DNA from: Bacteroidales bacterium
GTDB lineage: Bacteria > Bacteroidota > Bacteroidia > Bacteroidales > P3
Length of the DNA stretch: 50,196 nt
Reading direction: 5' to 3'
NCBI GenBank assembly: GCA_017613375.1
Contig: JAGADZ010000048.1
Span: 1-50,196, forward strand
Both the position numbers and the translations under genes were made by a program. Within the stretch, counting starts at the first letter, position 1. Each line of letters opens with the position of its first letter. Shown here piece after piece: positions 8,247-16,050 of the stretch. The notes beneath the pieces were generated by a model. It did not search any database and was not told the DNA's origin. It worked only from the letters and a program-made list of their open reading frames with translations.

Positions 8247-10622
8247 TTAGTGACGTACCACAAGCTTCTCTACACTTTCTCCTATGCGGAGCATATATAC
8301 TCCGTTTGGAAGTGTCGAGGTGGATATTGTCACTTGGCAGTTTCCGGCAGTAATACAGCCAGAATATACTTGACGACCTGTCATGTCGTAAAGAACAACT
8401 TGTTGGTTGTCGTTTTGGGCGTTGATATTGATGTGGATCATCTCACGTGCAGGGTTGGGGTAGATTTGGCGGATGACGGAATTGTCATTCTCGGCAATAC
8501 CTTCTGTCTTGTAATTCAATACACAGATTCCGTCAAGGTCGAATCCTGATGAGTAGGTTATCGTCGGGAACGGGTCGTTGACCATATGTCCGTAGGCGTC
8601 ATAGGTGGCGAATTGAGGATCAATACTTCCTACTACGTCAATCACTCTGACATGTGTTATGCTGTTGATGTCAATATTGGCACTGTCACGGAGTTCTTCA
8701 AGATCAAACGGAGTACCGTAGCCTACACGGTATTTGCCTGCAAGGTTGTTGATGAAAGTTGGATCGACATGACTCTCTACTTGTGTCTGAGTTTGTGTCA
8801 GTGAGGTGGCCGGGAAACGTACGAAGTTTACACCGTCGGAGCTGACTTCGACAAAGGCAAGCTCAAGGAAATAGTCGTTGAAAGAATTCTCGAATACTGC
8901 GAAATCATAGCCTTCACCGTTTTTGATGGGATGCTCGAAAGTAAGAGTTGCATAACCTCCGTCACCTAAACTGACGACATCCATGGTGCTAGTGGTGGCG
9001 GGTCCGACTGCTTCGGACTCATCACCGTAACTGACGATAGGTGCATCGGGGTTGCTGATATTTTCAGAACCACGCACTAAAGTACATCCTGTTGCCCAGC
9101 CTTTTATGCGGCTGTCTGTGCAAGAGACAGCTGTACAACCCTCAGAACCGACTGCTCCGCAGAAAGGACCAACTTCAGGAGTATTATCGGGGACGCTGAC
9201 AGGATATATCGTATAGGGCCAGACATAGGTGTAGTCCCAATAGCCGCCCCAGTCGGAGACCCAGTTGCTATCGGTGATGACGGCCACGCTGAGGTCGCCC
9301 CATTTGTAGAAATCACCGTCATGCAATACATCGCCCATGCCCATACCACCGACATGGTTCAGAAGGCTCCACCAGTAGTTGCCAGGAGTGATGCCAAGGG
9401 TGTCGTTGTCGGTGATGAAGTTGATGTCGTCGAGACCCCATGAACCGTTCTGATAGCTGAAGCGAGGATCGGCGGCGGCGATGGCATCCATCATATCAGG
9501 GACTGTCACGCTCTCGCCGTTGAAACGGTAGCCCCATGCCAAAGCGGTATCGGCCCAGTTGACAGAAAAGACCACTTGGTTGCTGCCTTCACCAACCCAA
9601 TAGATAATGTTGCTGGCTGCTATCTCGGCATCGGCGATAGGAGGTATGCTGACAGGATGTATGGTATAAGGCCAGACATAGGTGTAGTCCCAATAGCCGC
9701 CCCAGTCGGAGACCCAATTGCTATCGGTGACGACAGCCACGCTGAGGTCTCCCCATTTGTAGAAATCGCCGTCATGCAATACGTCGCTCATGCCCATGCT
9801 GCCGACATGGTTCAGAAGGCTCCACCAGTAGTTGCCTGGAGTGATGCCAAGAGTGCCATTGTCGGTGATGAAGTTGATGTCGTTGAGACCCCATGAACCG
9901 TTCTGATAGCTGAAGCGAGGATCGGCGGCGGCGATGGCATCCATCATGTCAGGGACTGTCACGCTCTCGCCGTTGAAACGGTAGCCCCAAGCCAAAGCGG
10001 TATCGGCCCAGTTGACAGAAAAGACCACTTGGTTGCTGCCTTCACCAACCCAGTAGATGATGTCGGATGCGTCAATGGAGGCATCTGTAACTTCTTGAGC
10101 ATTGGGATTGGTGACAGCTATAGCAGTTGTCATACTCCATGAGCAACTTTCGCTGACTTCAATTACATCTCCATTGGAGATGGGGCAGTTAGGCCATGCA
10201 TAGGCACCCCAGTCGCCGTTCTGGTAGTAGCACCACCATCCTATATCGTCGGGATTTGGTTGTAGGTTGAGGGTTCCATCGTTGTATGCCATGCTCTGCA
10301 TCATTGAATTGCTGATGTTGTAGGAGAAGCGACTGTCATGGGCTACGATACTGTCAAGAAGTCCGGTGGCTGTGGTGGCTCCGTTCCAATGTACGCCCCA
10401 TACCAGTGCTGTGGGTGTTGCATTGTCGTCCCAGGCAATAATAACTACCGCAGAGTTGCTCCCAGTGCCCACCCAATACTGAACGTCGGATGTTGGAAAA
10501 GAAATGGTTTTTGCTCCAGGACCTCCTTTTTTTGCATGGAGGGCATTGTTGCCTTGTCCCTGGGCAAACAGTCCGCCTGCGAGAAGCATGGTCAGACTTA
10601 GTGCAAGTAATTTTTTTAACAT
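8247..10622 (-). CDS. T9SS-sorted surface protein with three tandem repeats, under cobalamin riboswitch
   Basis: A 791-residue protein with a signal peptide ending near LFAQGQG. Three repeats of about 140-150 residues follow, each starting near YWVGxGSN and containing WG..(F/W)NG...D.I...D.RFSY. The first (about 42-180) is divergent; the second and third (about 186-325 and 337-476) are almost identical. A Cys-containing middle domain (about 491-700) has the pattern around FAVFENSF and ELAFVEVSSDG. The last ~75 residues are a T9SS type A sorting domain (IYPNPA..., then LPNGVYMLRI and a basic end). T9SS cargo is carried across the outer membrane and usually anchored on the surface. A cobalamin riboswitch in its leader suggests a role in corrinoid capture, like other B12-regulated surface proteins of Bacteroidota. 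Binding itself is inferred, and no btuB lies in the window. Confidence 0.85.
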   Translation of the reverse strand: MLKKLLALSLTMLLAGGLFAQGQGNNALHAKKGGPGAKTISFPTSDVQYWVGTGSNSAVVIIAWDDNATPTALVWGVHWNGATTATGLLDSIVAHDSRFSYNISNSMMQSMAYNDGTLNLQPNPDDIGWWCYYQNGDWGAYAWPNCPISNGDVIEVSESCSWSMTTAIAVTNPNAQEVTDASIDASDIIYWVGEGSNQVVFSVNWADTALAWGYRFNGESVTVPDMMDAIAAADPRFSYQNGSWGLNDINFITDNGTLGITPGNYWWSLLNHVGSMGMSDVLHDGDFYKWGDLSVAVVTDSNWVSDWGGYWDYTYVWPYTIHPVSIPPIADAEIAASNIIYWVGEGSNQVVFSVNWADTALAWGYRFNGESVTVPDMMDAIAAADPRFSYQNGSWGLDDINFITDNDTLGITPGNYWWSLLNHVGGMGMGDVLHDGDFYKWGDLSVAVITDSNWVSDWGGYWDYTYVWPYTIYPVSVPDNTPEVGPFCGAVGSEGCTAVSCTDSRIKGWATGCTLVRGSENISNPDAPIVSYGDESEAVGPATTSTMDVVSLGDGGYATLTFEHPIKNGEGYDFAVFENSFNDYFLELAFVEVSSDGVNFVRFPATSLTQTQTQVESHVDPTFINNLAGKYRVGYGTPFDLEELRDSANIDINSITHVRVIDVVGSIDPQFATYDAYGHMVNDPFPTITYSSGFDLDGICVLNYKTEGIAENDNSVIRQIYPNPAREMIHININAQNDNQQVVLYDMTGRQVYSGCITAGNCQVTISTSTLPNGVYMLRIGESVEKLVVRH
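9194..9612 (-). repeat. Tandem coding repeat, C-terminal copy
   Basis: This segment of the T9SS gene is nearly identical in DNA to 9647-10065, with a fixed offset of 453 bases (151 codons). Most differences are single substitutions, several of them silent, which points to recent duplication or ongoing gene conversion. Confidence 0.9.
9647..10065 (-). repeat. Tandem coding repeat, middle copy
   Basis: Partner of the repeat at 9194-9612, with the same 453-base period. Both copies encode the segment from the YWVGEGSNQVVFSVNWADTA stretch to the YDYTYVWPYTI-like end. A third, older copy lies upstream near 10080-10495 and is similar only at protein level. Confidence 0.9.
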
Positions 10623-10784
10623 AGTAAAAACTATTTAATTGCAGTGTCCTATAAAGGCCACAAGGTTAATAAATAGCTTTCTGATAAAAATGTCGGGAAA
10701 CTGTCGCTAAACACAAATCAGTCTATTGTGCCGCCACAAAAATGGCATAGTATGTTTCCTGCTTTTTCCTCGAAAGCGTTAAAA

Positions 10785-10960
10785 CTTGATTTGGCAGGTC
10801 TTCTGACTTGTTCCCTGTTGTTGCCGCCTTCCCATACAACTATGGCGCCGTACAGTGGCTTTTTTTGCAACTGCAGTGTTATGAACTTACAGCAGCGGGA
10901 CTGTTCAGGATTTTCACCTGATTCCCTTTTGATGCTCAACAAGCTTGAAATCTATTAATT
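10785..10960 (-). ncRNA. Cobalamin (B12) riboswitch
   Basis: On the minus strand this leader holds the conserved cobalamin aptamer core. It includes GGTGAAAATCCTGAACAGTC, then CCCGCTGCTGTAA (together about 10928-10890), the GCCACTG element (10859-10853), and the closing AAGTCAGAAGACCTGCC (about 10809-10793). The aptamer lies in a 441-base gene-free stretch, between a TAnnTTTG promoter at 11002-11009 and the T9SS gene starting at 10622. Cobalamin riboswitches normally turn expression off when B12 is plentiful. The exact ends and the expression platform in the remaining ~160 bases of leader were not resolved. Confidence 0.93.
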
Positions 10961-11001
10961 AATTAGGATAATCAACCTTGTCTTGGCAACCAAATCGGAT
11001 G

Positions 11002-11009
11002 CAAAGATA
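11002..11009 (-). promoter_or_regulatory. -7 promoter element for the riboswitch leader
   Basis: The minus strand reads TATCTTTG, a full match to TAnnTTTG, about 40 bases upstream of the aptamer. The -33 region is only A/T-rich, without a clear TTTG. Confidence 0.6.
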
Positions 11010-11063
11010 CACGTTTTTTTTTATATGGAATTTTTTTTCTTTTTTTTATTTGTTTGAGGCGTG

Positions 11064-11792
11064 TCAGTAGATGAATTCGAGTTCTTTTAGGTCACAGTTT
11101 ATGGTTCCTCTGTTCGTAGACATCAGAATTAAATGTCCGAAATCATTGACTCCTAAAATGGTACCTCGGATTTTGACTCCTTTGTATTTGTATTCCGCCT
11201 CGATGCCCCGTCGGTAGAGTTTCGACAAATAGGCTTCTTTGATTTCAGTGCTGTCGCTTTTCAGGATGTTGTAATACTTTCGAATCTTTTCAATGAGTGA
11301 ATGTAACACTATTTCCAAGTTGTGTTCTTTTCCATCTAATAGTTTAAGCGATACAGGATTAGGAATCCAGTCGGGAAATGTTGTCTGGTTGACATTTAAG
11401 CCGATGCCACATATGGTGTGTGAGATTTTCTCTTGTTGTATATAGCTTGTGGCAAGGATTCCGCATATCTTTTTTTCATATATATATATATCGTTAGGCC
11501 ATTTAATGAAAACGTCCTTCTGCTGTAGACATTCGGCAACGCTCTCGGCCACTGCCACGGCAATCATCATGGTTAGTGTGTACTGTGATTTTGCCGGAAT
11601 AAAAGTAGGTTTTAGAATCAGACTGAATGTTAGGTTTTTATAAGGTTCGCTTACCCATACGTTTCCTTTCTGTCCTATTCCGGCCGTCTGCTGACCGGCA
11701 CGTATAATTGTAAACTCCTCAACCTTGTCCAGGTCAAGGAGTTTACAGTAGTTGTTTGTCGACTCTAATGTGTCGAAATAACGGATATCCAT
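11064..11792 (-). CDS. birA: biotin-[acetyl-CoA-carboxylase] ligase
   Basis: A 242-residue class I biotin protein ligase. The DSTN-like ESTNNYC near residue 10, the biotinyl-AMP loop around GQQTAGIGQKGNVW (about 33-46; the canonical form is GRGRRGR) and KWPNDIYI with KICGILATS (about 97-115) are all present. It attaches biotin to the carrier domain of biotin-dependent carboxylases. It has no N-terminal helix-turn-helix, so it should act as ligase only, not as repressor. The gene starts 21 bases after frr ends and is probably read from the same transcript. Confidence 0.93.
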   Translation of the reverse strand: MDIRYFDTLESTNNYCKLLDLDKVEEFTIIRAGQQTAGIGQKGNVWVSEPYKNLTFSLILKPTFIPAKSQYTLTMMIAVAVAESVAECLQQKDVFIKWPNDIYIYEKKICGILATSYIQQEKISHTICGIGLNVNQTTFPDWIPNPVSLKLLDGKEHNLEIVLHSLIEKIRKYYNILKSDSTEIKEAYLSKLYRRGIEAEYKYKGVKIRGTILGVNDFGHLILMSTNRGTINCDLKELEFIY

Positions 11793-11813
11793 TTTGTTTG
11801 GTTCCGTCGGTTA

Positions 11814-12377
11814 TTATACAGTCATTATCTCTTTCTCTTTGGCTGCAAATATTTTGTCACATTCGCCTATGAATTTGTCTGTGATGTCCTGTATCTCTTT
11901 CTCTACCTGTTTAACTTCGTCTTCTGGTACCGATTTGTCTTTCAGTTTCTTCACTTTGTCCATGACATTGCGGCGGGCGTTACGGATATTTACTTTGCTG
12001 TTCTCGACCTCTGTTTTTGCTGCCTTTGAGAGCTCTTTACGACGTTCTTCGGTCAGAGGAGGTACTATGATTCTCAGTATGTCGCCTTCATGACGTGGTG
12101 TGAAACCAAGATTGGCATCGAGGATGGCTTTGTTTATTGCACCGATGATGGATTTGTCCCATGGTTGGATGATTATGCTGCGTGCGTCGGGAGTGCTGAT
12201 ATTGGCAGCCTGACTTAACTCGGTAGGGGTGCCATAGTAGTCTATCTTTACTCCGTCAAGCATTCCGGGGTTGGCTTTACCGGCACGAATCTTTGCCAGT
12301 TCTTTCTCAAGGAAATTGATGGCGCTGTGCATGCTGTTCTGAGCTTCATCTATGCATGCTTTCGATAAATCGTTCAT
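11814..12377 (-). CDS. frr: ribosome recycling factor
   Basis: A 187-residue protein matching the usual RRF length and motifs: LAKIRAGKANPGMLDGVKIDYYG near residues 27-50, then IIVPPLTEERRKEL near 106-120. With EF-G it splits post-termination ribosomes. The pyrH-frr order seen here is typical of bacteria. A 131-base gap separates it from pyrH; it holds a hairpin near 12473-12490 without a strong T-run, so readthrough from pyrH is possible. Confidence 0.97.
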   Translation of the reverse strand: MNDLSKACIDEAQNSMHSAINFLEKELAKIRAGKANPGMLDGVKIDYYGTPTELSQAANISTPDARSIIIQPWDKSIIGAINKAILDANLGFTPRHEGDILRIIVPPLTEERRKELSKAAKTEVENSKVNIRNARRNVMDKVKKLKDKSVPEDEVKQVEKEIQDITDKFIGECDKIFAAKEKEIMTV

Positions 12378-12508
12378 GATAATATATATTTAATGTTTAA
12401 TAATATTCTTAGTTAAATTGTCTGTTGATAGGAGAAGTGTTTATTTAAAAGATAAATAGTTAACGTATAAGGAAATAACAATTTTTGTTATCGTTTTTGT
12501 TTTCGTCA

Positions 12509-13213
12509 TCACACAATCTCCGTTCCGATAGATTCGCCTTTAACAACCTTGAGCAGGTTACCGGGACGGTTCATGTCGAATACATAAATGGGAAGATTGT
12601 TTTCCTCGCATAAAGCAAAGGCGGTCAAGTCCATAATTTTAAGTTTTTTGCTTAAGGCTTCTTGGAATGTCAGTGTCTTGAATTTTGTAGCCGTCGGGTC
12701 TTTCTCCGGATCTGCGGTGTAGACTCCGTCCACTCGTGTACCTTTCAGTATTACGTCTGCTTGGATCTCAACGGCACGTAATGCTGAGGCTGTGTCTGTT
12801 GTGAAGAAAGGATTACCACTGCCGCCCCCAATTATCACGACTTTGCCTTCTTTCATCGCTTCGATAGCACGACGACGACTCATCTCCTTGCATATGGGTT
12901 CAATAGCCAAGCCGCTTAACAATTCTGTACGCATGCCGTGTTTTTCCAATTCGGCTTGAAGTGCCATGCTGTTTATAAGTGTTGCGAGCATTCCCATATA
13001 GTCTCCTTGTACGCGGTCCATGCCTTTGGCGGCACCGCTGAGGCCTCTGAAAATATTGCCGCCACCTATAACAATGGCCACTTCTACATGGTTGTCTATT
13101 GCTTGTTTGATGTCTTTTGCATATTGTTCAAGCATTTCTGGCGATATGCCGTAACTCTGTGTCCCCATCAGCGACTCTCCGCTGAGTTTCAAAAGTACTC
13201 GATTATATTTCAT
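12509..13213 (-). CDS. pyrH: uridylate (UMP) kinase
   Basis: A 234-residue amino-acid-kinase-fold protein. KLSGESLMG (residues 9-17), VIGGGNIFRG (about 48-57) and GGGSGNPFFTTDTASALRAVE (about 130-150) are the PyrH phosphate- and UMP-binding motifs. It phosphorylates UMP to UDP and is hexameric in the family. It lies upstream of frr on the same strand. About 190 bases separate it from comF, enough for its own promoter, but only a one-mismatch -7 element was seen near 13297-13304. Confidence 0.97.
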   Translation of the reverse strand: MKYNRVLLKLSGESLMGTQSYGISPEMLEQYAKDIKQAIDNHVEVAIVIGGGNIFRGLSGAAKGMDRVQGDYMGMLATLINSMALQAELEKHGMRTELLSGLAIEPICKEMSRRRAIEAMKEGKVVIIGGGSGNPFFTTDTASALRAVEIQADVILKGTRVDGVYTADPEKDPTATKFKTLTFQEALSKKLKIMDLTAFALCEENNLPIYVFDMNRPGNLLKVVKGESIGTEIV

Positions 13214-13402
13214 ATTATTCTTAATATACTTGTGAATTATATAAATGACTGAGTGTTATTCTGTTCTTTTGATAACACCCCGAAAGTTTGAGAATACGAA
13301 AATAAGAAAAAAAAAGAATGTGACTGTAAAAAAGTTCTTTTTCGTGTAAATAAAAATGTATGACGGGATTAATATTTCAGGATAATAGATTATAAATCAT
13401 AT

Positions 13403-14095
13403 TTATATATATCCCGCTACGGCTAAAGATGCTATGCTGATTTTCAGACCTTCCACTTTTTCCATAGCCATATAGCATGCCTCTGTCGTGGCACCTGTTG
13501 TTATTACATCGTCAACGAGTAGTATGTGTTTATTTTCAAAAGCTTTCTCATCAAGAAGACAGAATACCCCTTCCATGTTATTTAGTCGCTCTTCTCTGTT
13601 TTTGTTGGTCTGGGAGTCTGTTTTTTTGATTCTGATTAGATTGCCATTGGATATCGGACGTTGGAATGTCTGTATTATTCCTTTACATAGGAGCATGCTT
13701 TGGTTGTAGCCACGTTTACGCTCTTTACTACGGTGAAGTGGTACGGGAACCAAGATGTCCACATCGTCAAATCGTCCACACTGTGTTATCCATATGCCTA
13801 ACTGCCGCCCCATGGTTATTGCCGCTTCTTCGTTCCCTGCATATTTTATCTGATGCAGTAAGGTCTGTACTTTGTTTCCGTGCTTGAAATTCAGCATGGC
13901 AGTGGCGGCTTCTATAGGTATTCTTCCAAAGAAACGTTGTTCTACGTTGTTGTTTTTGTTTTTAGCGGTATCAGCCAGGGGCAGGTCTAATAGACAGCCG
14001 CTGCAGATACTCTTCTCGAACTCGACCAATGTAGCCCCGCATATGCAGCATTTTCGAGGAAACAGCAGTCCAAAGAAATCGCTGATGTATTTCAC
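13403..14095 (-). CDS. ComF family phosphoribosyltransferase-like protein
   Basis: A 230-residue ComF-type protein. The N-terminus has a zinc-finger-like cysteine set (CCIC at about 16-19 and CSGC about 12 residues later). The C-terminal half is a type I phosphoribosyltransferase domain with the PRPP-binding motif LLVDDVITTGATT (about 192-204). ComF relatives are linked to DNA uptake, but in Bacteroidota a competence role is unproven. The start is a GTG at 14095, 4 bases after the queA stop. It is the last gene of the lipoprotein-pssA-queA-comF operon. Confidence 0.9.
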   Translation of the reverse strand: MKYISDFFGLLFPRKCCICGATLVEFEKSICSGCLLDLPLADTAKNKNNNVEQRFFGRIPIEAATAMLNFKHGNKVQTLLHQIKYAGNEEAAITMGRQLGIWITQCGRFDDVDILVPVPLHRSKERKRGYNQSMLLCKGIIQTFQRPISNGNLIRIKKTDSQTNKNREERLNNMEGVFCLLDEKAFENKHILLVDDVITTGATTEACYMAMEKVEGLKISIASLAVAGYI

Positions 14096-14099
14096 GTCG

Positions 14100-15317
14100 T
14101 CATTGCTTTAGGAATAGACAGCTGTCACCGTAACTGAGAAATCGGAAGTTGTTGTCGAGGGCATACCTGTAGCATCTGCGCCAGTTGTTACCTATAAGAG
14201 CTGAAACTAAAAGGAGAAGTGTGCTTTTTGGCTGATGGAAGTTTGTTATCAGACCATTGATGATTTGGTATTTGTATCCTGGTGCTATTAGAAGTTGGGT
14301 GTCGCCATCCAAAAACTCAAGACCCCTTTCGTCCATCCATTTTAATACGTTGTGATAGGATTGCTCTGCACTGATGTTTAGTCCTTCCAATTCGTAGGGA
14401 TCCCATTGTTTTACATGCATCGCATCCAGATGTGGCTCTTTCTTGAGCAGGACTCCGAACCAATAGGTCGACTCGAGTGTTCTTACTGTTGTGGTGCCTA
14501 CAGGTATTATGGGTTTACCAAGATGATTAAGGATATTCTCAATATTCTTTCGGCTGATTTGTACTTTTTCAACATGCATCTCGTGATTGCCTATTGTTTC
14601 CGACGAAACAGGCTTGAATGTGCCGGCACCGACATGAAGGGTTATGTATTCTGTACAGAATCCTTGGTTTTTCAATTTGTCAAGCAGAACGTCTGTAAAA
14701 TGCAGCCCGGCAGTTGGAGCCGCCACCGACCCTTCGTGTTCGGCATAGACTGTCTGATAGCGTTCTTTGTCGCTCTCTTCGGCTTCGCGGTGCAGATAGG
14801 GTGGGAGTGGTATTACTCCGGCATCTTCAATTAGTTCGGCAAAACTGACGCCTCCACTCCATTCAAAATCCACTATCCAGGCATTTCCTTTGGCTTCACG
14901 ACGTGAGGCGACAATGCTGATTATGTTGTTTTGCCTTACTATTTCGCGTGTTAAAGTGCCGTCTTTCCATTTTTTATTGTTGCCTATAAAACACAACCAC
15001 GCACAGTGTTGGCGTTCCTCAAAGGCGGCGGCGACTGGCTGTTGCCATGGTTCAAGACAGAATATCTCAATGACCGATCCGGTTGGCTTGCGAAAGAACA
15101 GTCGTGCGTGTATGACTTTTGTATTGTTGAAAACCAACATAGCCTTTTCAGGCAACAACTCAGGAAGGTGAAAAAACTGCGATTCGCTGATGCTGCCGTT
15201 TTTGTAGATCAGTAGTTTGGACTGGTCGCGCTGTGCCAGTGGAAATTTTGCAATGCGTTCTTCCGGCAGTGGATAGTCGTAATCGGAAATGGGAATGTTT
15301 TTCGGGTCACTCAGCAT
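14100..15317 (-). CDS. queA: S-adenosylmethionine:tRNA ribosyltransferase-isomerase
   Basis: A 405-residue QueA, which moves and rearranges ribose from SAM to 7-aminomethyl-deazaguanine in tRNA during queuosine synthesis. The family N-terminus reads ISDYDYPLPEERIAKFPL, followed by RDQSKLLIY. GSVAAPTAGLHFT (about 193-205) and HVGAGTFKPV (about 225-234) are diagnostic. The frame is open up to 15440, but that region is pssA in another frame. The ATG at 15317 gives the family N-terminus and overlaps the end of pssA by 11 bases, consistent with translational coupling. Confidence 0.95.
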   Translation of the reverse strand: MLSDPKNIPISDYDYPLPEERIAKFPLAQRDQSKLLIYKNGSISESQFFHLPELLPEKAMLVFNNTKVIHARLFFRKPTGSVIEIFCLEPWQQPVAAAFEERQHCAWLCFIGNNKKWKDGTLTREIVRQNNIISIVASRREAKGNAWIVDFEWSGGVSFAELIEDAGVIPLPPYLHREAEESDKERYQTVYAEHEGSVAAPTAGLHFTDVLLDKLKNQGFCTEYITLHVGAGTFKPVSSETIGNHEMHVEKVQISRKNIENILNHLGKPIIPVGTTTVRTLESTYWFGVLLKKEPHLDAMHVKQWDPYELEGLNISAEQSYHNVLKWMDERGLEFLDGDTQLLIAPGYKYQIINGLITNFHQPKSTLLLLVSALIGNNWRRCYRYALDNNFRFLSYGDSCLFLKQ

Positions 15318-16047
15318 GTTTCCTCTGTGTAATGGCGGAGAGAATGATATACCATAGGATAATGATCGAGATGGCGTACCACTGGCGCGTGATGGCGACA
15401 ATGGCGACACAGCCGATAAGGAAGATGTACTGCACACCATTGCTTTTCCAACTCATGTCCTTGAAGTTGAACTTCAGCGAGAACATGGGCATTTCGGAAA
15501 TCATCAGAACATTGGTGATAAGTGAGAGAATAATCAAGCCAATGAGAAAGATGTCGTTTTGAATGATGGGGTTCCAGTCAAGTTGGCTGTTAAAATTCCA
15601 GGGGGCGACATAGAGGGCAATTCCGACCCATATCAAGGCATTGGCAGGTACGGGAAGGCCAAGGAAGGAGTGGCTCTGACGTGTGTCAAGGTTGAATTTG
15701 GCCAAACGGTAAGCGGAGAAGAGGGGCATGGGGAAGGCCAGACAACTGAGATAGACAATCCATTCGCTGTTATTAGATGTGGCACTATCGCCCACAAGAT
15801 AGAAAAGTATGAGGCAAGGAGCTACTCCACTTGTTACCACATCGGCCAAAGAATCAAGCTCTTTACCTATTGCCGACGGTACTTTCAGTAATCTTGCCGC
15901 TAAACCGTCGAAGAAATCGAGGAAAATACCTAAACAAATATACAATGCAGCCGTATCAAGACATCCGATGGATGCTCTATTGCAGGCCAACACCCCGCAC
16001 AACAGGTTGCCCAGAGTGATGAGGTTGGGAATCTGGCGTCTAATCAT
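15307..16047 (-). CDS. pssA: CDP-diacylglycerol-serine O-phosphatidyltransferase
   Basis: A 246-residue integral membrane enzyme of the CDP-alcohol phosphatidyltransferase family. The signature DG-x2-AR-x8-G-x3-D-x3-D is present in DGLAARLLKVPSAIGKELDS followed by LAD (about residues 45-67). It makes phosphatidylserine, the precursor of phosphatidylethanolamine. About seven hydrophobic helices can be drawn. It starts 3 bases after the upstream lipoprotein gene stops and overlaps queA by 11 bases, so it is an internal operon gene. Confidence 0.93.
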   Translation of the reverse strand: MIRRQIPNLITLGNLLCGVLACNRASIGCLDTAALYICLGIFLDFFDGLAARLLKVPSAIGKELDSLADVVTSGVAPCLILFYLVGDSATSNNSEWIVYLSCLAFPMPLFSAYRLAKFNLDTRQSHSFLGLPVPANALIWVGIALYVAPWNFNSQLDWNPIIQNDIFLIGLIILSLITNVLMISEMPMFSLKFNFKDMSWKSNGVQYIFLIGCVAIVAITRQWYAISIIILWYIILSAITQRKHAE

Positions 16048-16050
16048 TGT

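Noticed and set aside
10718..10958. Open frames on both strands over the B12 leader
   Set aside because: The conserved bases match a cobalamin aptamer; the short translated products have no coding features.
12473..12490. Hairpin ATAACAA-TTGTTAT between pyrH and frr
   Set aside because: It is A/T-rich with no clear U-tract; it could be a weak terminator or attenuator but cannot be supported.
14096..15440. Longer queA start at 15440
   Set aside because: The extra 41 residues are the other-frame reading of the pssA 3' end; the family N-terminus starts at 15317.
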